The notes under the pieces are model-generated. The model was not told the DNA's origin. It did no database searches and saw nothing but the letters and a program-made list of their open reading frames with translations. Positions 40,660 to 50,260 of a DNA stretch of 64,000 nucleotides are shown here, in pieces. The stretch is from Chrysopilus asiliformis (Eukaryota; Arthropoda; Insecta; Diptera; Rhagionidae). The position numbers and the translations under genes are program-made. Every line of letters begins with the position of its first letter. Within the stretch, counting starts at the first letter, position 1. The stretch is taken from assembly GCA_964034945.1 (NCBI GenBank), contig OZ035962.1, positions 91,332,327-91,396,326 of the forward strand, given 5' to 3'.

Positions 40660-43600
40660 CTAATGAAGTTCCAATTCGATGTCTTCAAAAGTCTGCATCT
40701 GCATACTCCGACGACGAAAGATTTTATTCACGAGCACCCGAAATGTACAGAAATAAAATATTTCAATGAAGCTTAATACCGAAATGCCCATGAAAAGTCC
40801 TAGAAGACCACCACAATTCGCTACGAATTCATTTTTCCCATAAAGCTCTGAACGTCGAGATGTATGAAATTCACTTTCTGTGAAGCGGATCCTCAATCGG
40901 GAAAATCGAAGACTAGAAAATAGAAAATATTAGTAAACATTTCAAAAATCACACGAATTTTTACTTTCCCCTTCAATAGAGGGAAAGTATTATATTCATG
41001 ACGGAGATCACGGGGGCAGATAGAAAATTACTGATCAGTACGAAATCCGTTTAGTATTATCAGAATTGTAAAATTACAACGAAACAATACATTTATACAA
41101 AAGTTCTGTAATTTCACAACAAAAATTTATTTTTGCACAATTTTTCCGTAATTGCAAAAAATTACCAAAAATAACCTTTAAATTTTACATTATTTTATAC
41201 TAGAAATTTACATACCACGAGTAATTTTACAACAAAATTTTATGTAAATTTCCAACTTTGAATATTGGAATGCAGACATGATTTTTAAATGTGTAAGTTA
41301 ATTATGAAGACATATGTCAACCATTACCGTCACAGTTGGCACAAATCCTGCTTGAGTGCTTTACGTTGTTTACGTTTTTTACGGGTTTCTTTACTTAACC
41401 ACAAGTTTAATAACGATTTTCTTAATTATAGAAAAACTCACTCAATTTCTTCATGACGAAAAGCTGCCATTAACCCCTTAGCATTCAGATCTGCTTGTGC
41501 AACATCCGTAAGAAAAGACAATGATGTACAGGCAGGTAAACAATTACATCCGCGTATTTTTGTATAATTTCTGCTGCCATTTTTAATTCGATTTTTAAAC
41601 TCTAATTTAACGAGATCACGTCTGGCCTGTCGATAGCAATCAATTTTTGTTGCCCCACATAAGGGCACATCATCGGTAACTAAAAAGTATTTTTCTACAA
41701 TAGAACTATTAACAACAAAAAAATACGGTGCACTCTCGATATTGTGAACCTTCGTTATAGTGAACTCTCGATAATATGTTCACCATTTGTATAATATTGG
41801 CTACTCTAAAAATTTAAAAAAAAACCTCTCTTTTGAGTGTCTGAAAAATATTACAACGTGATAAGGACTCCATATCGAGAGTGTTACTCTATATAAATTT
41901 AAAAAAAAAACCTGGACTTGAAAAACGAACGCATCCACACTGCTGTAAAGTGTAATTGGCCTCGCATTCAATTTCACAATTGTTTTGCGTGTAGACTTTG
42001 AAAAATCGTAAATATCGTTCTTCATTGAAAAAACATTGTCGCCTGAAATATTTTTGAAAAAAAAATTGAAGTTTACAAAAATATAAAATCACACAGGCCG
42101 ACTAAAGCAGCCTTTTTTTGTACTGTCGACACAGAGCTTTTATAAGAACAGAGGTTCAAATCATATTGAGCAGCAAAATTGGGAATTTATCATTAGCTCG
42201 AAAGCTTTACGAAAGCTTTTTTCTGCTTGTGCTAATGATAAATTCCCAAATTTCACGCCATATTTTTGCTGCTCAATATGATTTGAACCTCTGTTCTTAT
42301 AAAAGCTCTGTGCTGTTTTTATACCCGTATGGTGAAACGAAAGGGTATATTAACTCTGCTTTACCGTTTGTAACGCCAAGATCCCGTCATCACACACAAA
42401 AATGAATTACACCAGTGTGTTTAGAATAATAAAAATAATTAATTTTTGCATGTCCGTCCGTCCGTCCGTCCGTCTGTCTGTCTGTGGCGCGGATTGCGGG
42501 CGCACGGATTGAGCTACGGACTTGAAATTTTGCGCAGATCCGTTTTTTGTAAAATGCGAGGCTAAGTTCGTTAATGGGCAAAAATGGACCATTAGGGGGG
42601 TACCCCCCATACGAACGAAAACGTTTTTTGTGAATATCTCGAAAACGGTTCATCTTATCAAAAAAGTCCAAGAACAAAAGTTATTTAGGATATGATTCTA
42701 CATAAAAAAAATCCGATTGGAATAAATTTTAAAAAATCTCATTGGAAAGTTTGACTTCAAAGTGGAATTTTTGTATAACTGTTCGAATTTTAATTCGAAT
42801 ATCACCATACGGCTTTTCAATAATTGCCAGATTGGCAATTATAGCTTTTGTTATGTTTTTTCTTATCGCTGATTCGGAATCTAGCATTAGTTTGGCTGGA
42901 CCGGCTCTAGTTTTGAGGTATTCTGAATGGTTTAGAAATTGGTTCATACTTTTTCAATATAGCAAAAACTAAAGCCTACCCTAGATTCAGGTTCAGAGAC
43001 ACAAAAAAAACAAATATTCCAAAATCGAGTGCTTCAAACTGAATGTCGGCATGTGTTATATTTTCCCCGATTCAAACAAAAATAATTAAATATCTTATTT
43101 AAAGTAATTTACCATTCTGGACTATATTGTCGCAATGTTTCCGTTGTTGTCATCATAGTAGGATTTACAGATACAATAATTTCTTTATCAAATGGTACAC
43201 GAAAGCTAAAACGGCCATATTGGGGCACTTCATCGGGTGGATGTATCGCAACCTGGTAGAATTTAAATTAAAAAATTTCAACCGTTTTTGCACTGAATTA
43301 ATTTTAATTTTTGTCACAAATGCTTTCAAAAATCGCAAGTTTCCCTGGAATGATTTATGAAACTTACCAATGGATCAAAAACTAAATTAAGACATTTTTT
43401 CTGTAATCCAACATTCAAAAACTCGAAATTTCTCTAATATGAAGTATAATGGAATTGATTTTAAATCTGGTAGGAAAACCTACCAATGGTTCTGAAACGG
43501 GTAGATTTTTGTCGTTATCTTGTTGGAAAGGTGACTTATTTTTCTTTAAAACCATCAAAAATATAGTTATGAAGCTGTACATCAAATAAATCAAGTAAAA

Positions 43601-44741
43601 TTTTGCTTTTTCAACCCCCTCCCCCAAATCCACTTCCAATCAAACCTTTTTATTTGATACATCCTTACATAGAATCCTTGCATTGGTCCTCTACATACAA
43701 AGTCGCCATCGGTGGCATTTCCAATTAACAAAATTCTGAGTTCAGAATCTGTGATGGAAATTACTCGAAAAGGATAAGTGTTGAATTCAGAAGAATCACC
43801 GAATCCTTTTTCAAGACTCCATTGAGAATGACGATAGTTTTTCTTACTAATTCTGTGCAAATGGCTAAAACATAATTGTTGAAAAAAAAACTTTGTTAAA
43901 CGATTGATAAATTACCCGTCTCCCCGAAGTAAATCGTGTGGATCAAGGCCATTAAAGGTGTAACAAATTCCCGATTCTGTAACAGTTTTCATCATGACTG
44001 TACAGGATGATTGTAAATCCCATACACACGACAGAAATGAGTCCTCTAATCTCGGTGCAATTTTGTCCAATATTCCGATAATGTCTATATTTTCGGTCTC
44101 GTTGAAATCCATATTTTTTACAGTATTCGAACCGCATAAATGTGAGACAGCATGAAGATAATCGACCCTGAGTCAAATATCATTAGTGGGGAAAAATTGT
44201 CTAATAAAAAACTATATACTCATCACTGGTAAGATTATCTGGCAGAACGAATTTCTTAGTATTTTCGTTTTTTACTCCGTGATCCCTTATTCTGTGATAA
44301 ACATTTGTATAGTTTAGAAACTCCTTTTTGATTTTCGTCTGTGGGCAAATCGTGATTGCCGGAAAAGGAATCTCCCAAATCCGTGTCGATTTCTCGGAAA
44401 AACTCACAATCACTGGTGTTTCATCCCATTTCTTCCACAAATTCCAAATAACCAAAGAACATAAATAAAGTGACACAATAAACGCGAATAACCAAAATAA
44501 TCTGAAATTAAGGAAATATTTGCATTTTCGTACAAAACACAGATTTTATTTGCAAAAACCGTTCAATCCAGTGCCGTCTTTGCTCACCTAAATATTGAAT
44601 ACCGTGGATGCTCGTATGATCACAGAAGTCGGAAAATTCATTCCAGGTAGATCTGGAACAACGTTTACACAAACGTTTATTGCTTTTCCTTGCGGTTTTA
44701 ATCGATTTAACACCAATTGATTTTATTAATGGATTCGACAT
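40660..44741 (-). CDS. Pickpocket-type DEG/ENaC channel gene 7 (complete)
   Basis: Exons: 44560..44741, 44220..44501, 43916..44167, 43669..43864, 43113..43252, 41912..42042, 41442..41679, 40660..40912; 1674 nt, 557 residues. HG motif kept (DHTSIHGIQY) with RRHWIER; TM1 (FWLFAFIVSLYLCSLVIW), IPFPAITICPQTK, GICYTFNG, DFVCRGPMQGFY, HPPDEVP, RQCFFNEERYLRFFKVYTQ, CNCLPACTS, then SELYGKNEFVANCGGLLGLF and GIS. The C-tail is longest in the array (…FEDIELELH) and acidic. The exon 6 donor is GTTTTT, weak. Intron 5 holds a fold-back element and an R1 copy. It is the last (5'-most) gene of the array; nothing of the family follows to the right. Confidence 0.93.
40960..41060 (+). repeat. Dispersed repeat R2, short copy (uninterrupted)
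   Basis: Contains ATAGAGGGAAAGTATT and GGGGGCAGATAGAAAATTAC then 'gatcagtacgaaatccg'. This is the uninterrupted counterpart of the site at 49195/50104 where a mariner is inserted. In intron 7 of gene 7. Confidence 0.65.
41728..41892. repeat. Inverted-repeat mini-element in intron 6 of gene 7
   Basis: GTGCACTCTCGATATTGTG at the left and ATATCGAGAGTGTTAC at the right. Ends resemble pogo-like MITE termini; duplication is unclear. Confidence 0.5.
42130..42312. repeat. Long fold-back hairpin in intron 5 of gene 7
   Basis: Arms of about 75-90 bp: CACAGAGCTTTTATAAGAAC … AATCATATTGAGCAGCAAAA and GGGAATTTATCATTAGC on the left, complement on the right, with a roughly 15-bp insertion in one arm. It directly abuts an R1 copy. 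As part of an intron it could fold into a long stem. Confidence 0.85.
42316..42862 (-). repeat. Dispersed repeat R1, copy 4
   Basis: Minus orientation, full length: starts TATACCCGTATGGTGAAAC, has 'gtaacgccaagatcccgtca', the TCCG/TCTG microsatellite, GGGGGGTACCCCCC and ends CCAGATTGGCAATTATAGC. In intron 5 of gene 7. Confidence 0.78.
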
Positions 44742-45545
44742 GACAAAAAAAATTGAAAATTTTCCTTCTTTAACAAATGCACAGATCGGAAATATGAAAT
44801 GACCATAACGAAGTTAAATTCCACACTAAATGACACGAGAAATGAAACTTGAGATATCCGCAAGAAAGTCTCTAAAACCATTTATGCTTCAAAAAAAACT
44901 TAGAATTTTTTATGCTTTTCATCAAATGAGATGAATTGCGACCATTTGAAATGTGGCGAGTGCAAAAAACGTTCATATTCGACATTTGGAATTTAACGGA
45001 ATTTTGTTCAATTGCAACGACGTTACTAACTTATATTCACCTGAAAAGTTTTCGTGTTTATTTGATTTTTGACGCCCACTAAATCCGCAACTCGAACCAT
45101 AAAAGCTAATAAAATTTTTGATTAGATTTTTATTACCAACAACAAATTTTACTTATTTTCAAACATGAAATAAGAAATTTTATAAAGAGCGCTTTTGTCA
45201 CAACAAAAAATCTATAATTAATTTTGTTAGAAATATTATTTAGTCTACGTATTTAGTCTAACATTCATAACTCTATTTTTGTGTTTCTTGAATTTTTTTT
45301 ACTGCAGAAAAATAAAAAAATTAATACATTTTAATTTTAGTTTCGAGAGCAAAAGCCACATGTTGCAATATCTCACCCCTGATTAAGTAAAAAGTAACAT
45401 CATTTTGACATTTAAATTCAGTACAAAAAACATTCATTTAACGATTAATTCACAGAAACGTTTAAAATAAAAAACACCAAAAGAAAACTTTTTTATTTTG
45501 AGAAAAAATGCAAACGAGGAACTTCTAAAACCACTATGGTGACGT
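44742..45545. other. Upstream region of gene 7, nothing recognised
   Basis: AT-rich, expected to contain the gene 7 promoter. No coding exon, RNA gene or repeat end could be supported. Confidence 0.5.
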
Positions 45546-45550
45546 GACGT

Positions 45551-45641
45551 CCTTTATTTTCAAAGGCCAGTCCTTTATTTCAAAGGACAGTCCTTTATTT
45601 CAAAGGCCAGTCCTTTATTTCAAAGGACAGTCCTTGATTTT
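45551..45641. repeat. About 21-bp tandem repeat, alternating units
   Basis: TCCTTTATTTCAAAGGCCAG and TCCTTTATTTCAAAGGACAG alternate over about four units, so the true period is near 42 bp. Each unit contains the small palindrome CCTTT…AAAGG. Confidence 0.85.
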
Positions 45642-45724
45642 GGTGCCCTATCCTTTAGATTTCATGTTCTGAAATGGCTATTTTATCTTTTCTGTTGCTG
45701 ATCTGTCTGTCCTTTATTTGTCAT

Positions 45725-46180
45725 TTTCAATTTCCTCTTTTATAGAGGGAAAGTATTGTATTCTTTACGAAGACCGACTTGAGAACGGGTGCAGATAGAA
45801 AATTTCTGATCACTACGAAATCCGGTTCAAGCAAAATTATGAGGATGTCCTTGCATCTGTCTGTCTGTCGGTCTGTCCGTATCTTAAATAACTCAAGAAC
45901 GCGTTCACCTAGCAACTTGAAATTTTTTGTGAGTAAGTTTTAAAAAAATCGTAGTTTTCTATCAACTTTTAGAAAAGTAACGGTAGCTATGACGAATACC
46001 TCCCATACATTTTTTTGGAAAAAATACAATTTATTGTAAATTTCTTGAAACATATGCGCTTTTGGAAAAACAAATATAAAAGAATTTGAAGAATATAAAA
46101 TTTTCTACATTTTTTGCTTTAACGGTTTTTTAGTATCTCTAACGATGCTCAAGTTATTTGAAAAAAATCGGTTTTTGGAG
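45725..46180 (+). repeat. Dispersed repeat R2, fullest copy
   Basis: Starts CCTCTTTTATAGAGGGAAAG, then GGTGCAGATAGAAAATTTCT, 'gatcactacgaaatccgg', a CTGTCTGTC microsatellite, 'caacttgaaattttttgtg', 'atcaacttttagaaaag' and 'tctctaacgatgctcaag'. Reference copy for the family; no coding capacity. Confidence 0.7.
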
Positions 46181-46187
46181 CGCCCAA

Positions 46188-46275
46188 AAATCGCCAGGAG
46201 GTACTGCTACACGCCATGGCGATATTTGGGTGATCAGACCTCTATCAGCACCCCCTGGTGATTTTTGGGTGCTCC
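46188..46275. repeat. Short inverted repeat
   Basis: GAGCGCCCAAAAATCGCCAG on the left pairs with CTGGTGATTTTTGGGTGCTC on the right, about 45 bp apart. Possibly a tiny MITE or hairpin. Confidence 0.7.
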
Positions 46276-47934
46276 AGGGCATGTAACATACAATTTTACA
46301 TGGCACTTCCGTACATCAAAATTCAAACCCCCTTTTCTTATACCACTGGACTATTTTCTGCTTGTTATTCGAAAAAGATGCGTGCTATGTGAAAAGCAAT
46401 CAAGAAAGTGTTTCAATTCAATTTAGCATAACTTTTCCACACACTATTTTCCAATCGTAGTGAGTGTTGACGGGTTACAGCTTTCCAAAATATTTTCTAG
46501 AAAATGGGTCGGATTGGGAAAGCAAGAAATAACTGCGGCTTAAAATCAACCCGTCATCGATGACCCGCCAACGATGATAAACTATCTGAAAAAAATCAAA
46601 ATGCAAAACAAAAGCAAAAGCGAATTACAAGAGAGCTCCAATATAGAATTCAAATTGTTTGTATCCGAAAGTGATTTTGTTGAAATTAAATCAAACTTCC
46701 TTAAATTTCCATTTTATGGAGATTTTCAAGTTTCTGTGTGGTAAATTAGTGATATACATTTTATTCCGCCCTAAAATTTTTGATTTTCAATAAATCAGGC
46801 AGAAAAAGCATTTAAAATCATCTAGGAAACCATGACAAGGATAAATTTATACAAAATCAAAAGCGGGAACAAAAGTAAAAATCAAATTATAAAAACATCC
46901 AAAATAACCAAAAAGAAAATTCTTAACACGAAACACGCTATAATTTTTCTCTCGGCTAATATGCTGAAAGTTTGCTTTCGCTTCTGCATTTTAAATAAAC
47001 AAACACATCCTTTTGTAGTACAACTTTCGAAATACAACTGTTTCTGTCTAATTTTGAATTCTCCTTCGAAAAATGTCCCAGGACTAAAACAGACATCCAA
47101 GACCATCTCAGTTTACAAATTGAAATTAAATAAGGCGACTTAAAAAAAATTAAAATAAAGTAACAGTCCCTAGTGAAAAAAATGTTTAAACTTAATATGC
47201 AAATTGGTCTGGAGCGAAATTTATGTAATCGCATTCAAAGCGTAGCGAAAAGTTTTGTCTAAAGTTAAAATCCATGAATTTTGATAAATGCACACCAATA
47301 CAGAAGGCAAGACAAAAATACACTTGCCAAGGTATGAGAAAGAAATTTTCGTTAGGGGCGGCACAACATTGTTGTAATCACGATGCCAGCTCTTTGAAGA
47401 AAATACAAAACAGCATCATTAAATCAAGAAAAAAAGAACCAAAAGGACATTGTGAAGCTTTAAACTGAAGCATCCAATATCGTTCATTTTCTCGAACAAA
47501 AACAGTCACTAACAGCACATTGGAAACTAACAATGTCATTGTGTGTGTAAACGATTTCGGATTTTCGTCCTTTTACTCCCTTAAGTTTTTTTTCCAGCAA
47601 CTTTTTCGTCGCCATTCGACCAAATGCAAAACTTTCCACGATGCATTTAAAACTTTTCAGAATTTTAAGTTCAAAAAGGATATCTAGATAAATTCCTCGT
47701 TGGAGTTTCTCTACGTCTTGTTCAAGTTTCGTGACTTCCTTTTGATAAAGTTTGCTTTACAACGGATATAATTTTCATCCTTAACAATGATCAGTTTTTC
47801 GATCACAGGAATTTGCCATAATTTAAGAAATCACTTGTCACGTTAATAATTGACAAATTCATCAATTTTTTTTTTCTAATTTTCATAAATTTTGTAAGGA
47901 AACTACTTATAAAAACTTTAGAAAAAAAAAACTT
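46276..47934. other. Gene-poor stretch
   Basis: A 103-codon plus-strand frame at 46832-47143 is Lys/Ile/Ser-rich with opposing frames on the other strand and no motif. I see no supported gene here. Confidence 0.45.
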
Positions 47935-48200
47935 TTTTTCTTCAGAACTTCCATTCCGGGGAAAATTGGGGAAAATGATATTTTCGTTATCCTTACATGA
48001 GCTTTTGTTTGGAATTTGGAAATTCTAACACCATATGCGAGATCAACGACTCCGAAAACCTACCATTTCCAGTTTTTCCGAGAAAAAATGCGAAAAATGA
48101 TATTTGGGTTATCCATACAGGACCTCTATTTCAAATTTTGAAATTCCAGCACCAGATTCGAGATCAGCGATCCTGAAAATCAACATAACGTATTGGAAAT
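47935..48200 (-). repeat. Minisatellite-type repeat R4, two units
   Basis: Two consecutive roughly 125-bp units: 'tatccttaca', GCGAGATCAACGACTCCGAA, then 'tatccatacaggacc', TTCGAGATCAGCGATCC. Inverted relative to 58850-59230. Confidence 0.6.
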
Positions 48201-49127
48201 TACCATAACGTATTTAATGAACAGCTTCTAATCTTTTCTGTAGAACGAGGTAAAATTTCCTCGCAAATTATTTATTTTCCTTGAAAGGCTAGAAACTTTC
48301 CACCGTATTCTGGTGAATAAATCAATTTTTCAATTGAGAAAAACCGCTCAATTTAAAGTAATGTTTAAGTGAAAAGTTTTTTTTTTAGAAGATAAAAAGT
48401 ATCACTTGAGCTTTCTTGTACGGATAACCATATAATTGAATCAAAAATCTTGGAAAATATGAGACATAAAAATGAATAACTTTATAAATAAATGGACATA
48501 TAACAAAAAAAATAACACTAACTGTGAACAACCTGATTTTATAAATTTATGTGAGGCGCATTCTCAAACGAGGTAATTGATTAATAAATTTTTAATAAGA
48601 GCAAATCTCTTGGCTTATTATCAAAATCAGGAGTGGCTGCCTAAAATGTTGAGGCACAACTTATTAATAATTCAGGCCCTATTTTGGTAAACATCAAACA
48701 AATAGGAGGAAGGAAGGAAATGAGCCTCTTTTGCCTTACCTGCGTCTATCTCAGAAAGTACGATCCAACACCCAGGCAGCGGAGAAAGCGAATGAAAAAA
48801 TTCTCTCCGGAAGTTTCCAAAGTCGAATGATGACACAGACACCGAAGCCATTACCATCGACATAACGTAAATATCAGGCGGAAGGAAAATTCCTTATGGA
48901 AAACGAAAAGAAAACCAAAAGAAACTTCATTAGGTGGTCAATTTTAATGTAATTTTTTATCATGAATTTTACAGATCTAAAATATGAAACAGGACAGGAA
49001 GTTAATTAATATGATCACACAATTTAAAATTTAATTATTTTGTACGAAGTGAATGTTTACAAAAATCAATATTTAAGAAAAATTTTTAAAAAATTCTTTC
49101 GTAAATGTAGATTTCTGATTATTTTTA
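48201..49127. other. Gene-poor stretch
   Basis: AT-rich with no recognised exon, RNA gene or transposon end. Confidence 0.45.
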
Positions 49128-49195
49128 CCTTCCTCTTCTATAGAGGGAAAGTGTTGTATTCATGACCGACACCGAACCGAGAGCGGGGGCAGATA

Positions 49196-50103
49196 AAGGG
49201 TGTTTTTTTAGACGTGTGGTTTTCAATCTGGCACTACTTTTTTCGGAGTTGGTCTTTTTGACAGTTGTCACTTGATTTATGCTCAGTTTGGTTTGCCATT
49301 TCGTCAAACGACCATCAAGCGCGTCGCACGTTCGGTGAATGGGCCCAAAACGAGATGGCCACCGATCCCAATTTTCACAAGAAAATTTTGTTCAGCGATG
49401 GAGCTCACTTTTGGTTGAATGGGTACGTCAATAAGCAAAATTGTCGCATTTGGAGGGATGGTAATCCACAAGCCATTCTTCAGACGCTGTTACATCCTCA
49501 AAAAGTCACTGTTTGGTGTGCTCTATGGGCAGAGGGAATCATTGGTCCATATTTCTTCAAAAATGAAGCCGGCCATAATGTTACAGTCAATGGGGAACGC
49601 TATAGAGCCATGATTAATGACTTTTTCGTGCCTGAATTGGAGGATGTTGATGTGGACGACCTTTGGTTCCAACAAGACGGCGCTACATGCCATACAGCCA
49701 ACGAAACAATCAATTTATTGAAGGAAACTTTTGGTGAGCGCATTATCTCGCGTCGTGGGCCTGTGGCGTGGCCTCCAAGATCGTGCGATTTAACACCGCT
49801 GGACTATTTTTTGTGGGGTTATGTGAAGTCGCTTGTCTCCGCAGATAAGCCCGAGACGATTAACGCCTTGGAAGAGAATATTCGGCGCGTTATTGCTGAC
49901 ATACGGCCGCAAAAGTGGTCGAAAATTGGGCCTCTCGGCTGGAATTTATTCGAGCCAGCCGCGGCGGCCACTTGCCCGAAATCATTTTTAAAACATAATG
50001 GCAAACCCTTATCTTTATAATAAAGCTAAACTCTTGGCCATAACATTAAATTATATGCGTTTTATTTCTTCTTGAAAACCACACGTCTAAATAAAACACC
50101 CTT
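49196..50103 (+). mobile_element. DD41D mariner-type element, internally deleted, copy 2
   Basis: 908 bp, TIRs starting AAGGGTGTTTTTTTAGACGT, TA at 49194-49195 and 50104-50105. Closely similar to copy 1 with the same missing 5' transposase region, so both derive from one deleted parent. Confidence 0.9.
49265..50020 (+). pseudogene. Mariner (DD41D) transposase, deleted and frameshifted, copy 2
   Basis: 251-codon frame matching copy 1 through IRRVIADIRPQ, with the three catalytic Asp (FSDGAHFW, FQQDGATCHT, LTPLDYFLWG) kept. After IRPQ a net loss of 10 bp near 49910 shifts the frame, so the normal C-terminus (…GGHLPEI) is replaced by unrelated residues. The N-terminal DNA-binding half is missing, as in copy 1. 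Confidence 0.88.
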
Positions 50104-50260
50104 TAGAAAATTTCTAATCAGTACGAAATCCGTAGGCAAAATTTCAGAATGTCCGTCCATGCATCTGTCTGTCCGACTATCGGTCCGCCGGTCTGTCCGT
50201 TGTACAAGAACACGTTGAGCTACCGACTTGAAATTTTTTGCAATCAAGACTTTGACCCTT

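Larger units (their letters stand above)
49128..50260 (+). repeat. Dispersed repeat R2 interrupted by a mariner
   Basis: The left part (to GGGGGCAGATA at 49195) and right part (from TAGAAAATTTCTAATCAG at 50104) join into the same text seen unbroken at 40960 and 45725. The mariner between them is therefore a later insertion, with TA duplicated. Confidence 0.85.

Noticed and set aside
46832..47143. 103-codon plus-strand frame
   Set aside because: Lys/Ile/Ser-rich, overlapped by long frames on the other strand, no domain or splice context; typical chance frame in AT-rich DNA.
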